Assembly: GCA_032718565.1 (NCBI GenBank)
Contig: JAVGVS010000706.1
Coordinates: forward strand, 62,001-126,000
DNA from: Distichodus sexfasciatus
Lineage: Eukaryota > Chordata > Actinopteri > Characiformes > Distichodontidae
DNA: 64,000 nucleotides
Direction: 5' to 3'
Shown piece by piece: positions 1-14,400 of the stretch (position 1 is its first letter; each line of letters starts with the position of its first letter). The notes under the pieces are model-generated. The model was given only the letters and a program-made list of their open reading frames with translations, ran no database searches and was not told the origin of the DNA. A program made the translations under genes and the position numbers.

Positions 1-2438
1 TAAAAACACCTTAAACACAGTAAACCATTACACAAGTACACATACATTCAGAATTCCTCTAGATGCCTTACTGTATCTAAAAAATAAGTTCCACATTTGC
101 CTGCCATTTTAGCACGTTGGAGAAATGCACAGTAAGTTTCAGTCACATTCACCCAAGTCCCCCCCAAAAGCGCTTTTTCTTTTTAGCTCTTGCCAACTAG
201 TCATTCTTTTCTCCTTTTATCTCCCACCATCTTCCAGACAGCTCGTTCCCTCAGAGAGCTCCAAACAGCTTGCAGCTTTTCAGAAAAACCTTGTCGAGCT
301 TGTGACGAAATTTACACTTCAAAAAAGGCCTACGGGTTGGAAACAAAGCTGGACGAAGATGCTGTCACGGCGGCTACTTCCCAACCCACAATACTGTGTT
401 AAATGGCATGTCAAAAGTGTCACATTGGTGTGTGGTTTGGGATCAAGTTTGACAAACTCACACTTGCTTTGTGTTCATGTTGGTACTGATGGTGAAATCT
501 GGTTTTGTTGACTTGTGCATTTGTAAAAGAACCTGTCAATATGAACAAAGTTGAGCACTAGATAAAAGGCACTCAAGCATCCCTTTAAAAAGCATCTTAA
601 TTCTCTTTTTTTAAATCACACATTCCAAAAAACTGTCTGGATGCCCTCAATGAACTGTACAATCCAGCACGTCCCCTGTTCTCACCCCAACTGACTCATA
701 AAGAAGTTTAATAACGCACAGATGATTTGAATCAGGCAAGTTCAAACAAGGAAAATACAAGTATCTCTTTAGCGTTTGCCCAGAAGTGAATTCATCTCAT
801 AATTTATCTTTTTTAAATCAAGAAAAGCTGACTGGCACATGAATCAAATCTTTAAGGCATCTGAACGCAGCATCTGCAGGTCCAAAGAGCTGCTGGATCA
901 CTTGCCATAGGCAACATCTTCCTGAAAACTAATTCTACCGTGACACCGTCCTCAGAAAATGCCTACTCGCCCCTTTTTCACGCCTGGAGCACTGACAGTG
1001 AAGAGCGAGAAAAAGAGAGAGAGAACACAGAAGCAGGACCCATGAGAGGGGAAAGATGCCAGTAGCAAAATGGACCCTATACAATATCTCCCTTCACTGC
1101 TCCCTTCCTTCTCCCTCCTCCCTCCTCCCCCTCATACTATTTGCCTCTTTCCCTCCCTCCTCCCTTCCTCACTCCCTCCTTCTTTCTCTCGCTCTCTGCA
1201 GGGATGGAGCGGATGAAAGGGCCGGTGTGGTCAGTACAGCGGTGCTTCGACTGCAGCTCCATTAAAACACAGGGGTCAGATCCCCGGACACCACAGGAGC
1301 TCGCATAAATATTGATGCTTCAGTGAAGCTGCAGGGTAGGCTATTCCTTTTACACACACAAACACACATATACACACACACTTTGCCTGTCAGATGAAGA
1401 GCAAAGACATGAAGCAACAGAAAACAAGAGTGAGACCTTAAGGAGACAGGAATTTGTGCACATAGAAAAACTGTACGTGAGGATAATTAAGTCTGTGTAT
1501 TGACGCATGGCTATTATGACTAGTCTCACCATGGTTACAGTCTTAGACCGAACCATGCATGTCAAATCAAAGTAATAACTTTTCCCACCCTTCATATATT
1601 TACCGTGTTGATGCTGAAGCTGTCGATAGAAGAGTCACTCATTCAACAACCGAGCATAAATTAGCTAGAAGGGCAGTTCACTGAAACTGAGCAATTGCTG
1701 TGTGCAAAACCCGCAGAAAGAGATGAAAGGAGGAACAAGATAAAACAGAGAATTAATAAAGGTTATTTATACGTTTCCGCTAATTACAGTGGACTAGACT
1801 ATGAGCTGCTGTATTGTTGTATGAGCTGACGTCTTAATGCTGGCGCCCCTTGTGGCCAAAATAGGCAATTACAGCTTTTTGATGTGGATAAAAATTTTAA
1901 AAAGACAAGACAGGTAACACCTAAGGTCTCCTCAATAAACTGATACGTTTAAGCCATGAACTTTGCCTGTATGACAAAAACCGTGGAAGGAGTTAAAGAT
2001 GTAAAAAGTGGGAAGAAGAAAAGTAGAAATAATGATAAGAACAAGGTGATTGCTGACAGTTAAAAAAAATGAAAGTGTGCAATAAGAGCTCAGCACCAAC
2101 ACTTCATAAATAAACCAAATTTTAAAAAAAGACAATTAAATTATATTTTAAAACGTATTTACAACGAGAGGGCAGGTCTGTCAGCAGTCATCACTGCCTG
2201 TAGGGGGCACCGTCTGCACTGCCTACTCCAGAAGTTCTCTGCACCTGTTCTTAACCCAGGAAAACCACAATCGGTGCAGAGCCAGATCCGGGAACCTTGA
2301 CCTCAGTTCACAGTTCACATTAAAATAAACTCCTAACTGGATGTAAACGTACTGCTGGGAGCTGGGTGACTCTCAGCACACCTAGACCAACACACCAACA
2401 CGCAGAGGCAGACGCACAAACGGATAACACGCTCGTCT
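1..2438. other. No gene recognised; flank and possible mcoln1 3' UTR
   Basis: I recognise no coding exon here. The part next to the mcoln1 stop codon is presumably its 3' untranslated region (minus strand), but I saw no convincing AATAAA hexamer to fix its end. A pyrimidine-rich run at about 1090-1200 ends in a good acceptor-like CAG near 1201. It is followed by a short plus-strand open stretch to about 1310 that I could not match to any family. The rest is AT-rich with short CA repeats near 1351-1380. Confidence 0.5.
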
Positions 2439-5400
2439 CTAATTGCAGCAACAGAAGAGAGAGCAGGAGTTGTTCTCTGGACTCTGGAACTTTCCGGAAG
2501 TGGGTGTGTCGGTGCACTCGGCGATGAACAGATGTAGATCTGACACCTGGGCGGGCTCGTGGGCTTGTTGCTGCACACAAAGACAAAAAAACAGGATACA
2601 GTTTCATCTAATTGCATCACTCGCTCCTTTCTACCGTCTCAATTACTATAAACAGTCAGCACATGCTGCAGTGATGTCAAAACCAATAAACGTGCTGTCG
2701 TGCTCCTCCTTTTCTCCCTCCCTCCTTCTTTCCCTGTCTTTGACTCCCCTTCTGTTTTCCCATACACTGTCACATCGCTCTCTCCCTCCCTCCCTCCCTC
2801 CCTCGACGTACCGAGTGGTGTTCCAATGCTTAGGCAAAACTTACAACCCCTACCCCTTGTGACTCCGTTCTGAACGTCCACTTCCAAAGCAAGGGCACTC
2901 CAGATCTAGGGGAAGAGCTAAGTGGAGAATTGGGCCACTGCCACATCTTTCCTTCCCTCCCTCTCCCCCTACATCTCCTCGTCTCCCAGCACTCACCGTG
3001 ATGGTCTCGTAGGCCCCGGTGATGAGGGCGATGAAAAGCGACAGCACCATGTAGATGAAGAGCGAGATGAAGGTGTAGAGGTAGACCTGGCTGAAAACCC
3101 AAACCAGCATGCTGCTGCGCTCCACCTCCGAGAAGGTGGCAAACATGTCGTCTCCGTTGATCAGAGAGAACAGGCATTCCGACACGGTGGATAAAGAACG
3201 GAACTGGAAGAGAAAAAGGAAAGAGACGGTTAAAGAAATGGTTTAATGCTTCATTCATTTGTTCATTATCCGAACCGCTTAATCCAAACTGGGGTTGCAG
3301 CGGGGACCGGAGCCTATCCCAGGAACTTACGAGGGCATGGTGGGGAACAACCCTGGGCAGGCGCCAACCCACCACAGGGCACACACACTCTCACAATCAC
3401 ACTCACATTCACATCTTACGGAGCCAATCTACAGTCGCCAATTAACCTATAGTGTATGCTTTTGGACTGTGGGAGGAAACCGGTGCTCCGGGCGGAAACC
3501 CACACGAACACAGGGAGAGCACGCAAACTCCACACAGAAAGACCCTACGGCCAACCCAGGGACGGAACCCAGGACCTTCTCACTGTGAGGCGGCAGCGCT
3601 AAACCACTGCGCCACCGTGCCGCACCAGAGATTTCTGCAAGAAAATGGCAATGTGATTGCTCGAGTTTTGCAGCTGTGATGTGAAAACTGGACAAAAATG
3701 CATTGAAGTGAATGGGGAAAGAATGAAGGATGATAAAAGCAAGAAAAAGACGAGTGCGGGTCAAAACAGATTGAGATGTGTGTTCAGTGAGGTGGTCTGA
3801 GGTGGCATAAGAAGAGCGGCTTTTTAATCCCGAATCCCATGTGTTCTTAATGGGAGAAAACGAATGGGTTCCTATGGGGAAAAATAAACGACAGGAAAAA
3901 AGGATGAAAAAGACGAGTGCGGGTCATGACGGTTACAGGCACATGGGCCCTCGAATCACGTCAAATTTGTTGGCCAAAGCATTGGAATTTGAGCACCATG
4001 TTGGCTATGGGGAAATAACGAATGGAAAAATGGACAGAGTGATAGCATGTGTCAAAACTGTGTGTACAAGCAGCTCACAGCCCCACAGGCTGTACGTTTT
4101 AGAGTTGGAACGACGTTTCTAGGAGGAGTAGCGGTCAGAAAAGTGTGTATAAAATAACAACATGTGACTGCTCAGCGCTTTATACTTTATACATAATGAC
4201 AGACATTTTTATTTCCTCATCCAATATACACTGTTATACCACACTTCATTGGTTTACCCTCAGGATGACTGTGATCATATTTTGGATTAGGTTTTAGAGA
4301 GTCTGTACGGCTGTGTTACTTTAGCATGGTAGGGTCCCAGCACGATCCAGCCGCAGAAACAGTAGCCCATGTAGATGGCAGCGGCGCAGCAGCAGAAGCG
4401 GATGACGTTGGGGAACGCAGCTCTCAGAGTCACGATCAGGATCTACACAAAAAAAAAAACCCCACACAGACACACAGCTATTTCACACTTGAGTTACACA
4501 GCTCCTCGAAAAGGTGTCTATTTGGAGATTTGGGTGAAATTGTACGTTACGTAGTATTTCTGGAAGAAGCTGAGGTAGCGTATCACTCCCACCCACACCA
4601 GCAGGGTGGAGGTGCCCATTAGAATGCCGCAGACGTCATAAGATGCCAGGTTCTACAGTAACGGAGAAGAGGAGTCAGAGTTACACAGGCAGTTAGATCG
4701 CTGCAAGTGTAGTGGTTAGTAGAGGAAGACCCCGACTTCAGATGTTCAGATGAGCCCATCGTAACTTAAAAACATCAAACACCGAAAACACAGGAAAACA
4801 TATGCGCTCTAACGTCGAGACAACTGTGTACATCCCGACGCTGTTACGTTTGCCTGCCGCACTGAACTCAAAATATTTTTACAATTTTGTCGTATCGCTA
4901 TCGTCATCGTCATCGTCATCGTCAGATCGAAAAATCGTGAACTGTAAATTGCTGGTCAGGAACCAAGAACTGCTGATGTCATGAAAGGTGGCTGGAATAA
5001 ACAAAGCACTGCTGCATAACAAAAATGGCCTCAACGCTTGAAGCAGCATCTGAGAATACAAGACTTGCCATTGTTCTGTCACAGGTTCTTGATTCTAGAC
5101 CAGAAAAGTTTTGGGGTCAATTTGGAACTGGTTTGTGCACCTGGAACCATTTTCTTTCAAGGGACAAATTTGGCATTAGTTCCAAATTGGGAACCGGCTC
5201 CGGAACGGCACCAGCACAAGCGCAGTGGAAAATAGTTATTGGTTTTTGTCTGGCAAAGACCTGGCGATATCAGGGTTAAACAAAGGTTTTACCATCTGGT
5301 GTGAACCGAAAGACGGGCATTCCGGCCTGGTACCAAATACTGGACATCATCACAGGACACCATCATATTCTATGCTACTGTTTTGGCAACACATGAAGAA

Positions 5401-8400
5401 GCAAGAGCAGATTACGCTGATGACTTTGGCCCAATCCCATTTCTCCTCCCTTAGCCCTACCACTCGATTTCGAGGGCCCTCCCTTTCGAAGTTGACTTCA
5501 CAGATCGTGGCCACAAGGGGTAGGGCTTGAAATCTTTACCTAGGAATCGGGACACCACTCGCAAAAGTGTCGTAGCCAAAAAACTACATAAAAAGGACTT
5601 TGAACGCTCTCTCTGAATAATACGTGCTTATTTTTTCGACGGTTTTGTGAAACTCACCCCGCTCGGTTCTTTTTCTATAAATACTACAGAGATACTGCTC
5701 TGTCTCTACGCACGGAATTAGCGATTTTCAGAAAATTGTTTTTGAAAAATTCAACCTCATACTCCGTTTCACTTACATTAAACTAAGATATTCCGCTAAA
5801 ATTAGATTTTTTTGCAAGCGTATTTATAAAGATGTACTTACATTTATGAACTTCTTTCCCCACACTGCTAGCCATCTTTTCTTTTCTTGATTGTGTGTTG
5901 CAATGCATTGTGGGAATTTTCTTTCACTCAGTTTTGAGTCAGCATCTGAAAAATCTCCGTTTCGAGGTCTATCTTGAGGGCTGAACACCACTACCCCTCG
6001 CTGCTAAAAAGAAATGGGACAACACTTCCCTACGCGGGTACGCGCAAAACGGAGGGGTAGGGCTAAGGGGTAGGGCTAAGTGGGGGTATTGGGATTGGGC
6101 CTTTCTGCGGATGTTAATGAGTGTGTAGTGAGGTCTCAAACCTTGGTCTCGATGCCAATCTTGATAAAGGAGGCGATGATGGAGAGGACGTCGCTGATGA
6201 TGAGGAGTAAATACCAGCCGTTAATGAACTCCAGTCTGTCTCCCCAACACACCTGACGGCTGAGAGACTGTCTGAAGAACCGCACAAACTCCTGCAAACA
6301 CAAACAGAAACCCATCCACCCGTATATAAATATAGAGCGACGCTTATGTGCAAATCCATTTCTGCCAGACAGTCATAAATAATAAATCTACACCATAATG
6401 TCTCTTTCCCTCCCTCCCTCATTCATTTTCCCAATTTCTCACACAGCCTCCGTCGTACATTTTGCAGGATGATTCCTCTGAGTATGGACCGTCCACAAAG
6501 CGCCAAAGACAGGCCGCACACTAACGCCACGAACACGTCAAACGCCACACGCGCGTAGTTTTCCTCTGAAAAACAGAGGGACAGAAACAAAGAGGGAATT
6601 CGTGAATTCGTTACTACTGTGTAATTTGACCACAACTTTTCTTCAGTTTTTGACCAATCATTGTCATTTCCTCCAAAACGTTGAGCCATACGTCAGCGAA
6701 CTCACTTCCTTGTTACGTTTAGAAGAAGCAGGAAACGTGTGAGAAAAAAGGCCTCACGTTTACCTACAAAAATAACTAAATGGTTAATAAAAATAATAGT
6801 GGTTCAGTTTCCTTCATTTTAATTGTTATAGAATCATTATAAAGGGGGACAAAATTGCACATTATTCCACAACTTGATGCCTAAAAAGACTGCAACTTTC
6901 ATCGCAATTTTTTTTAAAGAAAAGCTGCCGCAAAATCAGCCATTTTTGGCCACCGGACTGAGGACTGAGGAGGGACTGAAAATACTACGATTACATGGGA
7001 CGGTTTAGGACAGTCGGTAGCGTCTTCATAGGGTTGACGGCTCAACTCCGGACCGGTAAAGGTACCACTGAGGTACTGATGAGCAAGGTACCGTCCCCAA
7101 GCACTGCTGCCCATGTTAGCTGCCCACTGCTCCTTCACAGATGGGTCAAACGCAGAGCTCACATGTGGTGCACTGTGTGCTGTGTTCACAATGACAAATA
7201 ATCACTCTCCCACACTCTTTAATATCTTACCGTGACCAGACACATTAGGGTCCCTGCATTCCCGAATAAGGGCGTGGTTATGTAGACTGATCTTCACTTT
7301 CCCACTGTGAGCTCGGTTATCAAAGAGGATCTGAGAACACACACACACACACACACACACACATTAATTCACTTTACATTTGGAGACGTTCCATAGACAT
7401 AACGATGAATGTAGCCAAGTAATCCTAAACACTAACCCTAACCCTGGTTCAAATCCCAGACCACTGAGGTACCACCGATACCTCTTTTCCACTACACTGG
7501 TGCTGGTGCCAGGTGCCGGTTCTGGTGCTTGGCTGGTGCTGAACTGAGAACTAGCCGAGAACCGGCCTGCATTTACACTGACCAGGGAGCTCAGCGGGAG
7601 CCGCATGATAATACGTCACAGGTCACTAAACGAACGGCTGTTCGTACGAAGCCTGCAACTTTTAGTTCTTCCCTTATTTCTTCATATGCCTTCTAATTTT
7701 TTGTGCACTTTCCAATTTCTGCTGAATCTGGACGTCCATATTGCTAAAAGAGCTTTCATTTCTTCCGCGCTCCACGTTACCGGACTTGGCTCTCCGCCAT
7801 TTTCTCTTCTAATGCCACCTATCACTCCGCCCACCTCTCGTGGCGTCACAGGTTCTCGCTGCTAGACCAGCAAAGTTTAGGGGCCGGTTCGGAGCGGGTT
7901 TTAGGGCACCGGCACCGGCACCAATTTCTATTCTGTAGAAAAGTGCAGCACTGGTTCCAAAATTGGGAACCGGCACGGGAACCAGAGCAGTGGAAAAGGG
8001 GCTTGAGGTACTCGTGAGCAAGGTACCGTCCCCAAGCACTGCTGCCCATGTTTGCTGCCCACTGCTCCTTCACAGAGGGCTCAAATGCAGAGGTCACATT
8101 TGGTTGTGACCACCGTGTGCTCAGCTGTGTTCACAATGACGATCTCTCACTTTCATTTCAAAACAAGAGATATCATTAGCAAATCCCAAAACATCATTTT
8201 GGTGTGTTCTCAGTCTGCAGGTGTAAACTATGAAATTCGACCCCAAAATAAGTCTAGGTCAGAAACAGACACAGAAACGGGGGATGGTAACCCCCTCACG
8301 GAGCCAGCCAGCAGGTGCAGATACTATATACACTCACATACAGTCATACGTAAGTTGAGGAAGCTCTCCGTGGAGATATAAAAGAGCTTTAGGTCCTACA

Positions 8401-11400
8401 GGTGTCAAACTGAACACAGAGCCGAAAGCCACAGACACAGGATTAAGCCGGAATACACACGAAAAAACAAAAAATAGGGGCACGTGCCCACCTAGCGCTG
8501 AGAGTGGTCAAAACCTCACTTCCAGAGCGCTTTCTCAGCACTTCTGTCAGCGCTTGTTGTTGCAAAGCGTCATCGGGCACTTCCGCGTTCGTTCCTATTT
8601 CACGTAAACATTGTAACGTGTTCCTTTGAGATCGGTAGTTCAGCCGAGAAGATTATCTTTAAAATGGAGAGAAATCACATCTCGGCGTTAGCGGCAGCGC
8701 TTCAACTAGTCATTTTCTCCAGCTGCTCCACCTATTGTTGTTAGTGAGTCCTTGACTGTGTATGTCCCTCCCCTTTCTCAATTTTGATTGGCTAGCAAGA
8801 GAGAAGTGACACCGACGAGCCCAGCACTGTTGTAAAAGTTGAACGGATTTCGACTTGAAGCGCTGCGGTAAAAAAACGTGTCCACGTGCATTTTTTTCCC
8901 ACTGAAGGTGCTTAGCGCGCTGAACGTTGAAGCTCATAGAATTCATATTAAAAGTAGACGCTCTCAGCACAAAAAACGTGTGTGGTGGACACGGGCACTA
9001 ACATTCCAGTTAACTGAGTAAAGCAGAGTTGAGGAAGACACCAAACTAGGGGTCGACCGATATGTTTTTCCAGGAGTTGAACCATAAACAATATTTTGAA
9101 CCCGTATATGTCTGTTAAAAGTGGCTGGTGTATTTTTTACGTGTCTGTACTGTTTGCATTTTTACAGTTTTCTTTATGAGCTGCTGTAGCTGTACGTAAT
9201 TCTCTTAGAGGTGTGCTGGAGCTAACGTTAGAAAATAAACAATAATAAAAGGGTCTTACAGTGACGGAGAAGGTGTAGCAGTCGGGAATCTCGTTGTGGA
9301 TGATGGACTGAATATTTATAGCCTTCAGCTTGAACTCGATGGTCACGTTTATCAGCCTACGGCAAGAGGAAGAGAAAGAGGAAAAGAGAAAGAGATGCAC
9401 CTGGTGTTAATGGTATATTTATACAGTACTGTGCAAATGTTTTAGGCAGGTGTGAAAAAATGCTGTAAACAAAGAATGCTTTCAGAAATATAAATAATGA
9501 TTGTTTATTTTTATCAATTTACAAAATGCAAAGTGAGCGAACAAAAGAAAAATCAAATCAAATCAATATTTGGTGTTACTACCTTTTGCCTTCAAACCAG
9601 CATCAATTCTTAGTACTGCACAAAGTCAGGGATTTTGTAGGATTATAGTCATTATATTATTTTGTAGGATTATAGGATTATAGATCTGTAGTTAGTTCTC
9701 CAAGATGTTTGGAACAAGCTACTTCAGCCAGTTCCTTCAAAACTGTGTGCAAGTGAACCTAGAAGAACGAGATGCTGTTTTTTGAAGGCAAGGTAATATA
9801 CACCAAATATTGATTTGATTTAGATTTCTTTTGTCTATTCACACTGCATTTTGTTGATTGATGAACATAAATGATTAACACTTCCATTTTTGAAAGTATT
9901 CTTTGTTTACAGCATTTTTTCACACCTGCCTAAAACTTTTGCACAGTACTGTATTACACTAATAATTCACACTGATGAAACTGTGTGTGTGTGTGTCTCT
10001 TCTGCAGATCTAACTGTGGCAATATAAAATACACAGCATTTACACACACTGTACAGAATGAAGACAAATCCTTTTCTTTCTTCACTTCAATGCATTTTTT
10101 CCACTGGGCTCCAGGTTTCATGCCACAGCTACAAACATTCAGCAATCACATTGACATTTTCTTGAGGAAATGCAGCTCTAGTTAGTTCTTAAAAATCCGG
10201 CCATAAATTATCTCTTTTCACAGAGATTCTGACACTGACCAACATTTTCATATCTGAGATATGTTCTTAGGTAAAGACAGAATGCAGAAACGGTGAAGAG
10301 CATTCTTATACTAATTTTATTGCATGTGTGGCTTTTCTTCAATTCTACCACTGTATAATAAACTATTTAAATCTCTTAATGCTACTTTTGCCAGTATGGG
10401 TGTTGGAAATATTGGTGTGGTCCATTGCTCTGTGTCTGGATCTCTACATCTACTGGTTACCTTGCAGGAAGGTGAAAGACTCCAACCCATGTACTTGTGG
10501 AACTGGATTGTGAAGTTCTTGCAGTCCTCTGGAGGTGAGCGCTGAGGGGTCTTCAGGGGATTCAATTCAATACACTCTAAACAACACAAAACATGAATTG
10601 ATACATATGTGACCCTCCACGGCAAAACCAGTCGCTTGTCGCAAATTTTAAAAAATTGAGTTACTATGTTTTCATGAAAGGGCATAAATCAAGCTTCAAA
10701 ACGATACCTATATGGAATGAATCGGACGACATATGACTGAGATATCAACATTCAAAGGAGTCGGGTTTTCCTGTCACGCCAAGTGAGAAACGGAGAAATC
10801 TGCTCTTGAAGGACTATCGCCAGAGCATCACAGACGCTTGGTGCGGTCATGCTACGCTTATTGTAGCCTATGCTACGCTCACAGCCACACGGATAGTCTA
10901 CCTGCGTTAGGTTAACTGAACTCGGGAGATGAAGATGGATTCCGGAGAAATATCTTCACGCTAGTCAACCAGTGGATTTATCGTAATACCGAAGTAGAGC
11001 GTCAAACACAAACTTAACATTCTGCTGAATTGAATTCCCCACCCTCAAGAAAGTCACGTTTTTAGATGGAAAGGGTAAGTTTTTTTCAGACAGTATAGAC
11101 CTTCCACTGTTTCAAAACACTAAAAACAAAAAATCCAAAATTTTACCCCACGCAACATAAACGCTCGTTTTTCTCGGAAACCTCTGTTGTGACAAGCGAC
11201 TGGTTTTGCCGTGGAGGGTCACATATGAGTTCATAAAGCTCTCTGAATAACGGCTCGACCGATATGGTTTTTTAGAGCTGATACTGATTATCATTACCGA
11301 AGGAGACCAATAACCAAAATTTTGAACGGATATACGTCTGAAGTAAAAATGAAAACTGATGTCAGAATTTAATGTTTAATTCTGAGAACAATGTTAAAAC

Positions 11401-14400
11401 AAAAGGCGAAGGGGCTCCCCGCTTCTGTGTCAGAACTCCCTCAGCCTTCATAGCCTAAACTCCTGACGTCTGACGACCATTCAGACAAAGAGACGTGGCT
11501 GCATCAGAGCCGAAGAACCACATTATTAAATTCATTTATTTATCTATCAGCACATCGGGCAGTTGGTGGCGTAACGGTAGGGTGTTCGCCCCGCGATCGG
11601 AAGGTCGCAGGTTCAAATGCAGGACCGTTAAAGTTACCACTGAGGTACCCATGAGCAAGGTACTGTCCCCAAACCTCTCCAGGTGCTGCCCACTGCTCCT
11701 TCACGGATGGGTCAAATGCAGGTCACATTTGGTTGTGGTGTACTGCAATGTGCCGTGGTGTGTTCACAATGACAAATAATCACTCACTTTGGTGACGATA
11801 ATCGGCCCACCTCTACTCTGGTTGTTAACAACCAGTAATTAATTACTTTGTGTAATTTTATACAAAATATATAAAAAGTAGTGGTGGGCATAGATTAATT
11901 TTTTAAAATCTAGAATAATCTCACTGTAATCTTGGAATTCATCTAGATTAATCTAGATTAAAATGGCTCATTTGAATTCTGCCGAAGGCATTCAGAATAT
12001 GTGTGCTACCCAAATAATGACTAAAAGTAAGTCTTTGAGAACGGGTTTCTCAAGCCAGGTGGCGCATTAGACCAGGGGCTCATCTCCTGTTTCCAAAATG
12101 CATCACAAACTGCTTGAGAAAGCTGTTCTACTATGATAATTGGTGATGAAAATAAATTATGTTCAATAAGATGTACTTGTGTTTACTAACTGTTTATTCA
12201 GTTAAACATTTCACAGTAGGCATACACACAGGTTCGAAGACTCGTTCTCGCCCCCTACAGTGTAATTCGGCTAGGTATACATCCACGCTAAAATATCAAG
12301 GTGAAAGTCATCATATCTTGCGTAGTGTAGACCCAGCTCCCAACACAACTTTGTGAATAGATTAACGATGATATTTTTTTATCACCCGATAAGAGTCTCA
12401 CGTTAACGCAGCACGTTAACGCCAATAACGGCCCACCACTAATAAAAAGCCTTTAAAAAGTTCCCCAAAAAGTCTGTCTATGATGTGTGATGTTTTAATA
12501 TTGCTGAGTCATTCTCAAGTTTGTTCTTATAATGATCAATCCACATCCTTATAAACGGAAAGCATTTGCCAGTTCCCAATTAGTACTGACCCCTAGTGGA
12601 AAGGAGTAAACACTACAGATTACGACGCACAGTGCAGAAATAAGTACATGTAATTTACAGCAGGTAAATGCAAACTGATAAACAGACCGAATATACGCAT
12701 CTGCCTCGTGTCACGTGACTTTTGTCTGCTGTTTGCGTCCGGGTCCAGAAGCAGCGCTGCGTACCTTTGACTACGTGGGGGTCGATGTTAAAGGTGTCGT
12801 TGATCGGATCGATGCTGCCCTTCTTGAAGTAGTGCTGGCACAGCGAGAGGGCGCTGCCGTTTACCCCCGCGTCCAACACGTAGGCATACCTGCTCACCGA
12901 GTTCTGCGACAGAGCCAAATACTGACAGACAGAAAGAGTGAGAGACAAACAAAAAGGAAAGAGAGAGAGAAAGTGAAACTGATCGTTATCACAAACAGGA
13001 CGCGGATTAAGCGGCACTGTGGTTATTTCTAGGTTTAGTTTTCGCCCTCATCGTTCACTGACGAGGTTTGTACTGTAAATCAACTGTTTTCTCATGAGAG
13101 TGCATATCTTTCTTATTTTAAAATAAAAAAACACCAGTGTGATTGCTCAAGTTTTGAAGCTCTGACATGAAAACTGGCAGTGTAGAAAGACTTTAATTAA
13201 AATGCATTGAAGTGAATGAAGAAAGAACGAGGGATGATAAAAGCAAGAGAAAGACGAGTGAATCCGACCGAGGTGCGTGTTCAGTGAGGGGGCGTGAGGC
13301 GGCATAAGAACCGTGCTGACTGTTGTGTGAAAACAGGTGAAGGAAAGCTTTCGAATCTCTAATCCCATGTATTCTTAATAGGAGCAGACAAACGGGTTCC
13401 TACGATAAAGATAAACGACAGAGAAAATATGAAAAAGACAAGTGCAGATCATGACGGTTACAGATATGCAGAGACGCCTCAAATCACGTCACATTTGCTG
13501 GCTTTGTGAAGAACGTTAGCCAATGGGGAAAAAACAGGCGAAACAATGGACAAAACTCACGAACGAGTGCATAAATCAAAAACGAGTATACACGCAGCCC
13601 GCACTGCAACGCGCCACACGTTTTAGAGTTGGAATGAGGTTTCTAGCACAAGAACTGTAGGAGGCGTAGCGGTCATAAAAATCGGATAACGACATGTGAT
13701 ACTCACCCATCTCTACGTCATACATATTTTAACATCCCTCATCGAGCGCGCAAGACACTTTATATTGAACTAGAGGTGTATTTTTATAAAAAGAGAATAT
13801 TCTTCCTCATGTAAATGATTCAAATAATATTTTAGTTGCTTTTTTCTGATTTGATTATGAATGAAAGTGATTGTGTTAAATCAGTCTATGATATTGTTTC
13901 AAATCAATCACAGCCTCTTGATCTGAACAAAACTGCATTGTGGCAGACTTTATTCTATCAGCAGACATCACCAAATCCACATGACATCGTATCATGATGA
14001 AACGTGTGATTTACGCCCCTAACAGCAGCACAGGTGCAGATTACCTGCTTGACTGCGTAGCAAATGTGTTCCTTCACATCGCTCTGAGTGTGAACAGCCA
14101 GAGAGTCGGCGTCGTCCTGGTAGTCTTGCAGGAACAGATGCCTGAAGGTGTCGGTGTTCTCATCTTTAAACATCACCACCATTTGGTTGCTCAAACCAAA
14201 CATTATCAGCTAGCAGAGAGAAGGAGGGAGCGAGAGAGAACTGGTCAGAGAAAAAGAGATGAAAAGGAGGAGCATTTTACAATTCACACAAGGGTTTCAC
14301 CCACAGAAGTGTGGTTCTGAGACTTCCTCAAATCGAAGTAAAACAAATCAGTTTTGTAACTGTGCTTTCGTAACTGCGCTAGACGTTACACTGAAATTTG

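Noticed and set aside
1201..1315. Possible plus-strand exon after a strong polypyrimidine tract and CAG
   Set aside because: The 35-codon open stretch matches no family I know and has no partner exon in the window.
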